The translations under genes were made by a program, and so were the position numbers. This document shows positions 1 through 10,092 of a stretch of 64,000 bases of DNA, piece after piece. The stretch's first letter is position 1. Each line of letters starts with the position of its first letter. The notes under the pieces were generated by a model, which saw only the letters and a list, made by a program, of their open reading frames with translations, made no database searches and was not told where the DNA came from. Where the stretch lies: positions 1 to 64,000 of the forward strand of contig NZ_RCBY01000017.1 in the NCBI RefSeq assembly GCF_003838195.1, given 5' to 3'. Source of the stretch: Okeania hirsuta (GTDB lineage: Bacteria > Cyanobacteriota > Cyanobacteriia > Cyanobacteriales > Microcoleaceae).

Positions 1-32
1 CTCAGGAAGAGGGCATTGCTCCTACTGGTCAC

Positions 33-281
33 TTATTTCTGCCATCCTGCACTAGTTTGTAACTGCTCAAAAACTAATTCTCCATCTTTCACATTTCCCG
101 CTAAAATTTGTTCAGTTGCACGATCAATTTTTTGACGTAATTCCTCTAGTTGACTATCAACTTCATTATGATCTTCAGCTAAAATAATGATTTCCACTTT
201 TTGACCTGCTGCAAATGGTAAATCTGATAAAACCAACTGCTGAGGATTATCAATTATTAGAGATTTTTTGTAAGCATTTAT
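33..281 (-). CDS. small antitoxin-like protein, start uncertain
   Basis: A 67-residue reading frame can start at a TTG at 236, but the frame stays open upstream to about 281, where it reads (ATA)-Asn-Ala-Tyr-Lys-Lys-Ser-Leu-Ile-Ile-Asp-Asn-Pro-Gln-Gln before LVLSDLPFAAGQKVEIIILAE. An AAGGAG ribosome site lies at 294-299. The protein has a short beta-rich N-terminus (Pro-Phe-x-x-Gly-Gln-Lys-Val-Glu) and a charged helical C-terminus, the usual build of small cyanobacterial antitoxin-like proteins encoded just before a toxin. Any partner would lie left of position 33, outside the window. Function is inferred from shape and size only. The N-terminal codon that should be ATG reads ATA, so the gene may be starting poorly or be decaying. 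Confidence 0.5.
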   Translation of the reverse strand: MNAYKKSLIIDNPQQLVLSDLPFAAGQKVEIIILAEDHNEVDSQLEELRQKIDRATEQILAGNVKDGELVFEQLQTSAGWQK

Positions 282-484
282 CGGTTTAATTAACTCCTTA
301 ATATTAGGTATTTAATATTATAATTGCACTAACTTTGATCGAACATATTAGGACTAAGTTCAACGAACTTCTGACTTTATAGAAAATGGTACATTACGAC
401 GGGTTGTTAAATACTTTTCAGAGTCTAGATTTTAGCTGTGTCACGCCACTACAAATTTGACTTTTGAATTTTTTACTTCTGACT

Positions 485-1405
485 TCATAACGCTCGACTA
501 GAATTAAAAATCGCAATTAACGCTACACCCACATCTGCAAATACTGCTTCCCAAATATTTGCCAACCCTGCTATTCCCAACAAAATAAACAACCCCTTTA
601 CTCCTAGAGCAAAACCAATATTTTGCCAAACAATGCGACGCGTTTTCCTGCCAATTTGTATTGCTTCAGCAACCTTAGAAGGAGCATCGGTCATAATTAC
701 AACATCCGCAGTTTCAATTGCAGCATCCGAACCAATGCTACCCATTGCTATACCAACATCAGCACGAGCAATAACCGGAGCATCATTAATTCCATCACCA
801 ACAAAAGCAACTTTCCTATTATTCCGATATAGTAATTTTTCAATGGCATTGACTTTATCTTCTGGTAATAATTCAGCTTCATAACTATCTAAATCTAAAT
901 TTTCTGCCACCCGTTGAGCAACTGTTTGATTATCTCCCGTTAACATGACAGTTTTTTCCACACCCAAATTTTTCAAAGATTTAATTGCCCGAGCAGCATC
1001 TAATTTAATCTGGTCAGATATTACGATATAACCAACATATTTACTATCAACTGCTAAATGAACTGCAGTATCTCCAATATCACAAATATCGTGTTGAATA
1101 TCTTCTAAATGTAACAGGCGATCGCCTCCCGCAATAACTGTTTTATTACCAACTTTTGCCTTAATTCCACACCCGGCAATTTCTTGATATTCTGAAACAT
1201 CAGAATTATCAATTTTCCTAGAATTATATTTATAAACTGCTTGAGCAATAGGATGATTTGATAAAGATTCAACTTTAGCTGCTACTTCGATTAAATCTGG
1301 TTTAGTCAAGCCATTTTTTGTGACAATATCTGTCACCTGAAGTTTACCTTCTGTCTCGGAAGCGATACGGCGCTCCGCCACCCTCCGCGAACGCTCTTTT
1401 GCCAA
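485..1405 (-). pseudogene. heavy-metal P1B-type ATPase, C-terminal half only
   Basis: The 306-residue frame is the C-terminal part of a CadA/ZntA-like metal-exporting P-type ATPase. It shows the nucleotide-domain HP motif (SNHPIAQA), TGDN, and the hinge motif GDGINDAP, then the last two membrane helices. The phosphorylation motif DKTGTLT should stand directly before TEGKLQVTD, but the sequence there is RSRRVAERRIASE, encoded by a GC-rich patch at about 1360-1400 of the type dispersed in cyanobacterial genomes. The metal-binding domain, six membrane helices and the catalytic Asp are all missing. A transposase remnant begins right beyond the break. The product cannot be a working pump. Confidence 0.85.
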
Positions 1406-1423
1406 AAACCTAGAGTTCGAGCT

Positions 1424-2183
1424 TTAGGAGGAGGGAGAAAAGCGCGGTTGTTAGAGGCCAAAGACAAGCTATTTTTTATCTTGTTCTACTTCAAGTGTTA
1501 CCCTACCTTTGATGTGGCAGGAATATTGTTTGACTTACACCGCAGCCGAGCACACTATTGGATGTTAAGACTACAACCGTTGCCCTGAGAGTGCTTTAGG
1601 GAAAAAAATGGCCTTACCAGAACGTAAGTTACAAAGCATTGAAGAATTCATTGGCAGGTTTCCATCTGCCAAAGAAGTGATGATTGATGGTACGGAACGG
1701 CCAATCCAGCGTCCAAAAGACCAGCAAAAGCAGAAAAATCATGACTCAGGTAAAAAAAAGTGCCATAGGAGTCAACATCTGATCATGACAGACTCAGATA
1801 AAAGGGTCCTCGTCCTATCAAAAGCAAGAGAGGGCAAGGTTCATGGGCCTTCGGCAGTTGGACGCGCGAAAAATTGGTAGATTTTGTGCTTTTTGGAAGT
1901 GAAAATTCATGTAGATTTGGGTTTCCAGGGATTACAGAAGGAATTCGTCAACATCAAAATTCCCACGAAAAAACCTAAAGGAAAGGAATTAACTGAGGAA
2001 CAAAAACTTTTCAATAGAGAGAAAAGTAGCGTTAGCGTCAAATGTGAACATACAATATCTGGCGTGAAGAGATATAATGCAGGGAGAGGATTGTATCGAA
2101 ATCACATTAAAGATGCGCGACGATCGCTTCATGTTCACTGCGGCTGGACTCTGGAATTTCTACTTAATGGCAGGATAATTTAA
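1424..2183 (+). pseudogene. IS5-family (DDE_Tnp_4) transposase remnant
   Basis: Reading across frames gives one decayed transposase. It starts with an HTH_Tnp_4-like part (RALGGGRKARLLEAKDKLFF, then YPTFDVAGILFDLHRSRAHYW, stop at about 1587). The central part at 1608-1880 contains MIDGTERPIQRP, which holds the first catalytic Asp, and KQKNHDSGKKKCHRSQ. The end at 1884-2183 holds VDLGFQG (second Asp), KPKGKELTEEQ and KCEHTISGVKR (catalytic Glu). At least one stop and two frameshifts separate the parts. The DDE triad and order match the IS5-type DDE_Tnp_4 family. It abuts the truncated P-type ATPase, so it probably caused that truncation. I could not find matching terminal repeats. Confidence 0.8.
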
Positions 2184-2329
2184 TCAGTGAAAACCAGAAT
2201 TTTCCCATTTCACTTTAAGGTTTTATTTCGCGACAAGTCTAATGTTTACAATATAAGTAACTTAGTCTTAAAAAATGTGTAATTAATTTTGTGTACCTGC
2301 TTAAATACTATTCCAATATAATTCCAATA

Positions 2330-2449
2330 TATAGCAATTATCAAAAAGCGTAAGGTACAAAATTCGTTTGTTTTAGGGAACAGGGAACAGGGAATAGGGA
2401 ATAGAATAGAAAAAGATAGGTGTACCTCATTAGTCTGAGAAACGCTATA
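2330..2449. mobile_element. inverted-repeat element, family M5 (120 bp)
   Basis: Imperfect terminal inverted repeats TATAGCAATTATCAAAAAGC and (on the other strand) TATAGCGTTTCTCAGACTAA face each other, followed inward by the paired words GTAAGGTACA and GAGGTACACC. The interior holds a 7-nt tandem repeat (GGAACAG, then GGAATAG). No ORF. Related elements lie at 29494-29599 and 51098-51207. The rest of the 2184-3001 gap holds only AT-rich sequence and another heptamer repeat at 2941-2976. Confidence 0.6.
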
Positions 2450-2940
2450 TGATAATATCATGTCCGCACTATATCGTTTGTGTAAACCCAAGGGTAAATA
2501 TTTACAGGAAATTTAAGTTTTTTTCTTGCTCAATAGTCTTCCTTCCTTTTCCCTCTTCCGTTTACCGAATAATTAAGGTAAAAATCCTCTAACTCGCCGT
2601 GGAGAAACAAACGGTCGAGGGATGGATGGGTTTCCTAAGCATATCCAATCGACCAAGAGAGAAAAAAATTTTCCTTTTATTCAATCCTCTTCCTTTTAGG
2701 GCTATGCTTTATAAACATCTTTCTTAACATAAAAATTGACAAAATAGACAAGTTATGTATAAGTCTTGAAAAGGTTTTTGTCAGAGAAAAAGTGTATTAA
2801 AAAGTACATTTTTTTTGATAACTGAAGTAGTTTTTCCTATCTACTATAATTCTGTCTCCTTTCTCCCCTGCTCCCTGCTCCTCTGCTCCCCTGCTGACCA
2901 CAAGGTTTTCAGGAGTTCCTTATAAGGGATAGCTTTTAGG

Positions 2941-2976
2941 GAGAGGTAATTATCAATTATCAATTATCAATTATTG
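2941..2976. repeat. 7-nt tandem repeat (AATTATC type)
   Basis: GAGAGGTAATTA is followed by three copies of TCAATTA. The same GAGAGGTAATTA lead-in with TTAATTA heptamers recurs at 30661 (four copies), 43085 (one), 43730 (one) and 46507 (five). This is a short tandemly repeated repetitive (STRR) locus of the kind known from filamentous cyanobacteria. Confidence 0.7.
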
Positions 2977-3001
2977 AACCTCTTCCCTCTTCCTTTCAAA
3001 T

Positions 3002-3433
3002 TTACACCAAATCTGCTGCTTGTAATGCTGTCCAAACTCTATTTGAACACATCTGCGGTGTCAGAGTCGCGATCGCCAACCACTTAATACCCAGAGGTCC
3101 GACTTCTGGATCGTCACTACTAAGATTAGTTGGTTTTGGTTCCACCCTACATTGATAGATAATATTTAAACTATGAAGTACCTTCCCCTCCCCTTGAGGA
3201 AAAAAATTCTCTGCTATTGTTAGCAGTCGCTCTACTTGAAAATCAGTAATTCCTGTTTCTTCTCTAATTTCCCGCGCTAGTCCCTCCATCAGGGTCTCTT
3301 GTGGTTGCAGTCCCCCTCCTGGTAAGTCCCAACAATTAGGTTCTGGGTCTGTCATTTGATGCAACAACAAAACTTGATTGTCTGCGACGAAGAACCCCAA
3401 TACTGCTACTCTCAATCTTACTTCTGTTTGCAT
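3002..3433 (-). CDS. Nudix hydrolase
   Basis: This 143-residue protein is a complete, short Nudix-fold pyrophosphatase. The Nudix box runs from about residue 39 to 62: GGGLQPQE, then seven residues, then REIREETGI, matching G-x5-E-x7-R-E-U-x-E-E-x-G-U with all metal-binding glutamates present. The N-terminal beta strands (VRLRVAVLGFFVADNQVLLL) are typical of the fold. Family members hydrolyse nucleoside diphosphates linked to another group; the substrate cannot be read from the sequence. It stands alone, with long non-coding DNA on both sides. Confidence 0.85.
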   Translation of the reverse strand: MQTEVRLRVAVLGFFVADNQVLLLHQMTDPEPNCWDLPGGGLQPQETLMEGLAREIREETGITDFQVERLLTIAENFFPQGEGKVLHSLNIIYQCRVEPKPTNLSSDDPEVGPLGIKWLAIATLTPQMCSNRVWTALQAADLV

Positions 3434-4311
3434 TTATTTTAATTAAAATTAACTCAACCTCTTTCAGATATTAAGTATAAGTCTAGTTATTTAGCAATTG
3501 TATTTGAGCTGATAAAAATGCGATCGCTCTAGTCACATACAACTCATTTGAGATTTATTTAAAAAGAGATGGAGAGTTAGGGAAATGGGGAGTATTTTTC
3601 CACCTTTTTCCTTTATGCTTTCCCCTGATCTCCTGACTCGGTCCTCAGTCCTCCTGACTCCTAGTCAAAAAACGCCGGTCCCAGACATTGATACCATTTG
3701 AGATGTATATTCATTTTTAGTTGGACAATATGTAATCTTAAAGACTTTCACAAAAAAGTTTTCAGATATTCTAAATATTAATAAACTTATTACTAAGTAG
3801 TTATACTTGGATTTATCTCATTTATCTATATTAAAAACAATAATTATACTCTTTTCTCTGAGATTAAAAGTTCATCAGAACTGCTCAACAACTTTTAGGC
3901 CAGATACAACCTCTGAAAAAACATCATCAAGAATCCTCATAGCTGAATATATAAGATCGAATTCTCTACATCAATATTCAAATATATAACTTTTTTTTAT
4001 GATTTATATTTTTATAGTCTTTATTTGGTTATATTTTAGATATTTGTAGAAAAACTTTAGCGGTCTGTTTCTCAAAAAAATGATTTATGTTAGGATTAGT
4101 ATATGATATTAATTACCAATAAAAATTGGGAATGTATACTAGGGCGCATTTTGTTAAGAGACAGGCGATAAATGGTTGATGGCATCGGATTAACCCAACT
4201 GGTAGTTCCAGGTTTCACCCTATTGAGGTACTAAATTAGGAGATGTCATGATCTTGAAAACAATAATAAGAGTATTAGAGAGAAAAAAATTACAGCTAGG
4301 GGGTATCCATA
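3434..4311. other. gene-free stretch
   Basis: AT-rich DNA with one HIP1-like GCGATCGC-type site near 3521 and no convincing gene. A 60-residue AT-rich frame at 3807-3989 has no recognisable features. No transfer RNA or structured RNA was recognised. Confidence 0.5.
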
Positions 4312-4419
4312 ATGATAGACTTTGATGGGTTTTACATTTTACTAACAGCTACAGTTTATTTGGGATTAATTTACTTAGCATTGAGCTGGATTCCAAATAT
4401 AATTAAGAAACTTGGCTAG
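4312..4419 (+). CDS. 35-residue single-helix membrane peptide
   Basis: ATG at 4312 is preceded by AGGGGG at a 9-base spacing. The peptide begins MIDFDGFY, continues with a hydrophobic helix (ILLTATVYLGLIYLALSWI) and ends PNIIKKLG. One membrane span of about 19 residues, an acidic start and a basic end resemble the very small subunits of photosynthetic or NDH complexes. It does not match PetG, PetL, PetN, PetM, PsbM, PsbT, PsaM or PsaJ as I remember them. The function is unknown; a complex subunit is a guess. It lies alone between the Nudix gene and the AllA-like gene. Confidence 0.5.
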   Translation: MIDFDGFYILLTATVYLGLIYLALSWIPNIIKKLG

Positions 4420-4585
4420 AGATTAGAGGGTTATCAGATAGGGGATCGAGGTAAAAACTTTATTCTAATAAATATGATTATTGGAGCGATCGCCTATTAA
4501 CCCCACCTTTTTCAAGCAAAATATTTTCATTAGTCTGACCGATAATATTAAGAAAAGTAACTAAGTCAAAATACTTATTATAAAA

Positions 4586-5248
4586 TTAATTATCTAATTT
4601 TTTTAAGGGTACAGAAAGAAACAAACCAAACTCTTGAGCAATATTACAACTAACTCTGGCATGAACCTTGCCTTGGCAATCATAAAAACTAGCTTCTGAA
4701 GTTAGTGGAAAAATTCCTTCGTGCCAAATATTAGGATGTATATATAGTCCCCGAGTGCCATCAAAATAAAAAGCTTTAAAATCTTCTGGTTTCACATCAT
4801 CACCAGGTAAAGCTAAAGGTACAACAAATGGCGAACTATTCAGAGGGAAAAATAATTGCCCACTGTCTGGATGATAATTTGTATGCCATAACAAAACACA
4901 AGAACGATCTAATTTTTCCTGGGGAATTTTTTGAGCTTCCCCAGGATTTTTTGACCAACCAAATAGATATTGATCGTTCACTGCTTGGTTTCTACCATAC
5001 AAAAAATCTCCTTCCCACCACACATCAAAATTGCCTGCAGTAGTACCACCTTGATTACCTGTATCTACATCTATCGAACGCCAACCTTGAGCAGGCCAAG
5101 TAACAATTTCAATGGGAAAATTTCGATAATCATCTACCAGTTGTCCATAACCTTTGAGTGACTCAGGTGTAGCGATGACAATTGGCAGTTTGTACCAAGG
5201 CAGTTCCAGGGGTACATCAGGAGAAAGATAATCAATTGGTTGTATCAT
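4586..5248 (-). CDS. ureidoglycolate lyase/AllA-like cupin
   Basis: The 220-residue protein has the AllA-type signature near its end: FKAFYFDGTRGLYIHPNIWH followed by EGIFPL, the histidine-bearing strand of this RmlC-like fold. AllA splits ureidoglycolate to glyoxylate and urea in purine breakdown. Upstream, the segment with GWRSIDVDTGNQGGT and an NxxVNDQYLFGW stretch is longer than in short enterobacterial AllA (about 160 residues), so this is the longer cyanobacterial version and may have another substrate. No other purine-catabolism gene is adjacent, although a broken NCS2 purine permease occurs 20 kb away. Family placement is fairly secure; the reaction is an inference. Confidence 0.65.
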   Translation of the reverse strand: MIQPIDYLSPDVPLELPWYKLPIVIATPESLKGYGQLVDDYRNFPIEIVTWPAQGWRSIDVDTGNQGGTTAGNFDVWWEGDFLYGRNQAVNDQYLFGWSKNPGEAQKIPQEKLDRSCVLLWHTNYHPDSGQLFFPLNSSPFVVPLALPGDDVKPEDFKAFYFDGTRGLYIHPNIWHEGIFPLTSEASFYDCQGKVHARVSCNIAQEFGLFLSVPLKKLDN

Positions 5249-5532
5249 TGGTTAAAAATATTACAGCGCTTTTATATGAGACTAAAATGCCTCTATCATT
5301 GACTTAGCAGAGTTCTGTCAACTAGATAATTGTGTTTCAACAAACAGCCATTTCTACATTTGCTTGCCGTTGTCTTTTGCAAATCTCTTAAAAGTTTTGT
5401 TCTGATTCTAGTGTAACTATCTTTTTTGAATTTGGTATGATTAATCCTATCTAACTACTGTTCGCTCATCCTACCCTATGGCAAAATACAGCGTTTTGCA
5501 GAACTATTAGGTACAATAGTAATAATATTAAA

Positions 5533-6003
5533 TGAATGGAGAAAGTTTTCAACAATTTATCCAAGAAGAATTAGGTCCCAAATTATCGCCTGGAGCGGTA
5601 GTAGATTAGTTCTCTCTCGCATATTTACAGTTCAAACCCTCTAAAATAATCCTGAATCAACCACCCATATAAAAATTGGGCGTTGCTGAATAAATGTATG
5701 ATTTCACAGGAAGACCGAGGAGTGAGTCAGGAGGACCGAGTCAGCACAGTAGGTAGAAACAAGTTTTTCGGTGATTAAATTAGGAAGAAATAGGTATAAT
5801 TTGCAGTATTGTTTTGGCTGAAAATTTACCACTAGTTGAATTTCATACCTCAAATCAGCAACGCCAAAAATTGTAAATAAGTGTATCTATCTCCCTATTG
5901 ACCAGAATTTAATCCCATCAAGCATCTACGGTAGGAACTAAAAGCATTTATCCGCAGATTTCTTCCCATAAACTTTGAAGCAGTAACCAAGTTGTTAGAA
6001 TTA
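5533..6003 (+). pseudogene. IS630/Tc1-type transposase remnant
   Basis: Fragments of one DDE transposase remain. MNGESFQQFIQEELGPKLSPGAVV is encoded at about 5533-5609 and ends at a TAG where the usual sequence continues VMDN. After a 187-bp inserted element, the words LSPY-PEFNP and then about 25 residues ending in an FIRRFLP-NFEAV-like stretch are found at 5886-5990, with stops and frame changes. Order and spacing match the C-terminal half of IS630-family transposases. The N-terminal half is absent. Confidence 0.65.
5679..5865. mobile_element. MITE family M1, copy A (187 bp, 8-bp TSD)
   Basis: Terminal inverted repeats GGCGTTGCTGA (5679-5689) and TCAGCAACGCC (5855-5865) enclose a non-coding interior. 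Both sides carry the direct repeat AAAAATTG (5671-5678 and 5866-5873), an 8-bp target duplication. Subterminal GTATGA/TCATAC words also pair. The insertion sits in an IS630 remnant whose sequence resumes on the other side. Confidence 0.85.
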
Positions 6004-6334
6004 TACCATGTCCGGATGATTAAGTATAATAAAAATTTTCTATTGAAGTTATCTGGAAGGAATATCCCAAATTTGTGCTCGGTTTCCAGTGTTAGAGCTT
6101 GAATTTACACCTACGACCTACCACCTAAGAACTTTAGTATAACTAATTAAACGAAGATGATATTAGGTATTCAGTTGTGTTCCTTGGAGCAAATAAAATT
6201 TTTTTTTTACTCACTGTTGTTACTGTACTGATTATCTCTGCAAATAGCTGTATTATTGATCTAGATATATCAGACAGGAGTAGGTAATAGAGGAAACTTC
6301 AAAAAAATTTGTATCGCTCACAAAACAGCAAAAA

Positions 6335-9300
6335 ATGAATGTTAAACAGGCAAAAATTTATTTCAGCTTAGGTAAAGCCTTAGCAAAAAAGAGAGAATGG
6401 AAAGAGGCGATCGCTGCTTATCGTCAAGCAATTGAAAGAGAACAAAATTTTGCAGATGCTTACCACTTTTTAGGTGATGCTTTGGTAGAAACAGGAGATC
6501 AAACAGAAGCAATAAATGTTTATAAAAAAGCAGTTGAAATCAACCCAGAATTGTGGGAAGTATATCATAAACTAGGGAATTTGTTGCCAGAAATAGGAGA
6601 GTTAGAAGAGGCGATTATTAATTATCATAAATCTATAGAATTAAAGTCAGATTTTTGTTGGTCTTATAATAACTTGGGAGATGTTTTAGTTAAGTTAGAA
6701 AAGTGGGAAGAGGCGGTTAGTGCTTATCGTCGAGCAATAGAATTAAATCCTGACTTTGCTTGGACTTATGATAATTTAGGGGATGTATTGGTAAAGTTGG
6801 GGAATTGGGAAGAGGCGATCGCTACTTATCGTCAATTCATGGAAATTCAACCTAATTTTTCCCCTAAAGTCGAGGAAAAATTCAATCAAGCATTGCATCA
6901 GCAAGTTAAAGGAAGATTAGAGCAAGCATTAAGTTGTTATCGACAAGCGATTGAGAAAGACCCGACAGATGTAGAAAGTTATCAAAAGGCATTAGAAATT
7001 AAGCCTGATGATGCTGAATTATATATAGGTTTAGGAAATGCTTGGTATGATAAGAGGGAGTATCAAAAAGCTTTTGATGCTTATCAAAAGGCACTTCAAA
7101 TTCAACCTAATTTAGTTAAAATAGAGGAAAATGCAATTGTATTTGCAGCTTGCCAACAAGCACTAAAAATACATTCAGGTGTTTTGAAGATAGAGGTAGA
7201 GAATTCAAAATTAAGTCATACTGAAACAACTACAGAAAACTGGCAAAAATACAGAAATTTAGCTCAAGAAAAAATCGCAACTGAGAACCAAGAAGAAACA
7301 GTGGCTATTGATGAAAAACTTATTAGTTTAATTTATGAAGAATGTATAGGAAATTGTATTAAAGGTTGGATATTTAAACAGCAAGGTTCAACCAAAATAT
7401 TAACAATAAATCTATACATTGATCGTCGAAACATCAACCAAATTATTTGTAATGATTATAATAAATCTAAAATCAATGATCTAGAAAAAGGTAAATATGG
7501 TTTTGAATTTACTATACCTGATGAATATTTGGATGGAAAAGAGCATAAATTAGAAATAAAAAGTTTAGATAATCAACAAATAATTTTACACAGAAATTTT
7601 AGTTTGCAAATCAAGGGCAATATTGATGTTGTCAATAGTACGCGAATTGAAGGCTGGATAGTTGATATTAACTCACCTCACAATAGTTTAGAACTAGATG
7701 TTTATGTAAATGGCTTAAAGTATCAGTCAATTGTAGCCAATTTACAAAGAGATGATGTAGGAGAAATTTTTGGTTTTTCTAAATTGGGATTTTTTGTAAA
7801 TTTATCTGAGGAAAGGTTGCGAGGTAGTGAAATAGTATTCACTTTAAAAGATTCTTATTTGCCAATCCTTAATACTCCTATTATGGTAATTTCACAAGAA
7901 GCAAAAACTAACACCATTTCATTATTGAACCAAAAAGTATCGGGATTTGATTTCTTAACAGATGGTGAAAAACAATGGCTCACTAAATTCGTATTTCCAA
8001 ATTTCAAGAATTTCACACGACATCAACAAAAAAATGAACAACAATTATTTAATGGCAAAACATATCACCAATTATCATGGTGGCGATCGGTAAAACAAGA
8101 AGCTTCATTAAATGTTATTGTTCCAGTATATAGAAATTTAAAAGTAACACAACAATGTTTAGAAAGGGTCATTCAATCTAAGCGAAACCGTCCATATAAA
8201 ATCACAGTAATTAATGATTGTAGTCCTGAACTAGAAATTCATACTTATTTAGATGAGTTAGCTAATTCAGGTCAGATAAAATTGATTAAACACCCTGAAA
8301 ATGAAGGTTTTGTCAAGTCTGTTAATAATGGAATGATGTCTGATACACAGTCAGATGTTGTCTTGCTAAACTCAGATGCTTATGTAACAGATTATTGGTT
8401 GGACTATTTACGAGAAGCGGTCTATAAAGAAGAAAGAATTGCCACAGCTACACCTTTTAGTAATAATGCAACAATTTTTAGTTATCCTATTAATTGTCAA
8501 GAAACTGAAGATATACCTAAAGATTTGACTTTAGAAGAATTAGCTCAAATATGTCGGCAAGTTAATCAAAATGTGACGATTGAAGTTCCTTCAGGTCATG
8601 GTTTTTGTTTGTACATTCGCCGTGATGCTTTGAGAGAAGTTGGTTATTTTGATGCTGAAACATGGGGTAAAGGATATGGAGAAGAAGTTGACTGGTGTCA
8701 ACGAGCTTTAGATTTAGGTTGGCGACATATTGCAGCAACAGGAGTATTTATTCAGCACGTTGGCAGTCAATCTTTTGTTGGTGATAAGATTAATTTAATC
8801 AATCGTAGTATGAAATTAATTGCTGAAAAATATCCTGAATATGATTTAGTTATTCAGGAATTTATTAAGTCAGATATTTTTGCTACTGCACGGAGAAATA
8901 TTGATTTAGAAAGGTTAAGACGTTGTGGCGATCGCTTCATTTTAATGATTAATCATAACTTGGGAGGTGGCACTGAAAAATATTTGCAAGATTTAGTTTA
9001 TATTTTGGATTCAGAAAATATAAAGAGTCTAATTCTTAAACCAGATGCTGAATCAAAAGATTGGGTTGAATTAACTTATCCAAAGTTGGATTTATTAGCA
9101 AGATATAATCTGAATAATGATGGGAAAACTTTAATTCAAGATCTACAAAATTTAGGAGTATTTCATGTTCATATTCACCATACAATAGGTTTTTCTAAAA
9201 ATTTTCTTGATAAATTGTTGAAAGAATTAGCTCTTAACTACGACGTTACTCTCCATGATTATGCGTCTATTTGTCCCAGGGTGAGTCTGAGTCAGGGTGA

Positions 9301-10081
9301 AGGTAAATATTGTCAAGAACCACCTATTCAAGTATGTGAATTATGTATTGAAGAGCATGGTGCCCATAACAGTCTACAAAAATTATACGAAGAAATAGAC
9401 AGTATGGAAATCTGGCGTTCAAACTCAGAAAATTTCTTAAAAGGAGCCAGAAAAATCTTTGTACCTAGTCAAGATATGACTACAAGAATGAGCAAATATT
9501 TTCCTGAATTAGAGTTTACATTAAGATATCATCCTGAAGTAAGAAAAACTATTACTCTACACTCTCAAAATGATGATGAATCTAGCATTAAGATAGGTTT
9601 AATTGGTGGTATATCAGAAATAAAAGGTCTAAATACTCTTTATGATTGTGCCAGTTATGCTGCCAAAATCAAGAAGGAAATTGAATTTATTGTCATTGGT
9701 ACAACTGCAAAGAATAATTTATTTGAAAAATTGTCAAATGTTACTATTTATGGCTCTTATAAACAAGAAGAACTAAATGAGTTAATTAGTAAAAGTAAAT
9801 TAGATTTTGCTGCCTTCTTTAGTACATGGCCAGAAACTTATTGCTATACTCTTAGTGAAGCATTAGAAAATGGTTTATATCCTTTTGCTTTTGATATAGG
9901 AGCAGTAGGTGAAAGGGTTCGCAAGCTAGGAGTAGGTTATTTAATTGAGCCAAATGTTAATGTTGCTTCTTTGGTTGAGGCATTATATAGTTTTGCTAGT
10001 CAATGTCGTGAGCAAGAAGATACTGTTAATATTGGCAACTATTATTCACAGTCATTCTTGAATAGTTATTATTTGTTCTAA
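6335..10081 (+). CDS. giant TPR-glycosyltransferase (GT2 plus GT4-like)
   Basis: This 1248-residue protein begins with about seven tetratricopeptide repeats (residues 5-260, with words such as WEEAIATYRQ and NLGDVLVKL). Residues 340-530 form two related beta-sandwich units, each with a G-I-x-GWI/F pattern, of a type found in other multidomain glycosyltransferases. A GT2 domain follows at about 587-850, with LNVIVPVYRN, TVINDCSPE, the metal-binding region LLNSDAYV and a GKGYGEEVDWCQRA acceptor-site stretch. The C-terminus (about 865-1240) is GT4/GT-B-like (MINHNLGGGTEKYLQDL). It probably acts in the cytoplasm on a surface polysaccharide. It heads a block with an acyltransferase and a sulfotransferase, 11 bases before the next start. 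No good ribosome site precedes the ATG. Confidence 0.85.
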   Translation: MNVKQAKIYFSLGKALAKKREWKEAIAAYRQAIEREQNFADAYHFLGDALVETGDQTEAINVYKKAVEINPELWEVYHKLGNLLPEIGELEEAIINYHKSIELKSDFCWSYNNLGDVLVKLEKWEEAVSAYRRAIELNPDFAWTYDNLGDVLVKLGNWEEAIATYRQFMEIQPNFSPKVEEKFNQALHQQVKGRLEQALSCYRQAIEKDPTDVESYQKALEIKPDDAELYIGLGNAWYDKREYQKAFDAYQKALQIQPNLVKIEENAIVFAACQQALKIHSGVLKIEVENSKLSHTETTTENWQKYRNLAQEKIATENQEETVAIDEKLISLIYEECIGNCIKGWIFKQQGSTKILTINLYIDRRNINQIICNDYNKSKINDLEKGKYGFEFTIPDEYLDGKEHKLEIKSLDNQQIILHRNFSLQIKGNIDVVNSTRIEGWIVDINSPHNSLELDVYVNGLKYQSIVANLQRDDVGEIFGFSKLGFFVNLSEERLRGSEIVFTLKDSYLPILNTPIMVISQEAKTNTISLLNQKVSGFDFLTDGEKQWLTKFVFPNFKNFTRHQQKNEQQLFNGKTYHQLSWWRSVKQEASLNVIVPVYRNLKVTQQCLERVIQSKRNRPYKITVINDCSPELEIHTYLDELANSGQIKLIKHPENEGFVKSVNNGMMSDTQSDVVLLNSDAYVTDYWLDYLREAVYKEERIATATPFSNNATIFSYPINCQETEDIPKDLTLEELAQICRQVNQNVTIEVPSGHGFCLYIRRDALREVGYFDAETWGKGYGEEVDWCQRALDLGWRHIAATGVFIQHVGSQSFVGDKINLINRSMKLIAEKYPEYDLVIQEFIKSDIFATARRNIDLERLRRCGDRFILMINHNLGGGTEKYLQDLVYILDSENIKSLILKPDAESKDWVELTYPKLDLLARYNLNNDGKTLIQDLQNLGVFHVHIHHTIGFSKNFLDKLLKELALNYDVTLHDYASICPRVSLSQGEGKYCQEPPIQVCELCIEEHGAHNSLQKLYEEIDSMEIWRSNSENFLKGARKIFVPSQDMTTRMSKYFPELEFTLRYHPEVRKTITLHSQNDDESSIKIGLIGGISEIKGLNTLYDCASYAAKIKKEIEFIVIGTTAKNNLFEKLSNVTIYGSYKQEELNELISKSKLDFAAFFSTWPETYCYTLSEALENGLYPFAFDIGAVGERVRKLGVGYLIEPNVNVASLVEALYSFASQCREQEDTVNIGNYYSQSFLNSYYLF

Positions 10082-10092
10082 AATAGATATTT

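Noticed and set aside
2246-2491. An 81-codon minus-strand frame
   Set aside because: It is composed mostly of the M5 element and its GGAACAG heptamers.
3807-3989. A 60-codon + strand frame
   Set aside because: AT-rich, no ribosome site, no recognisable pattern.
4249-4326. A 25-codon frame starting at ATGATCTTG with a good ribosome site
   Set aside because: Very short, basic, overlapping the better-supported 35-residue peptide; no evidence that it is real.
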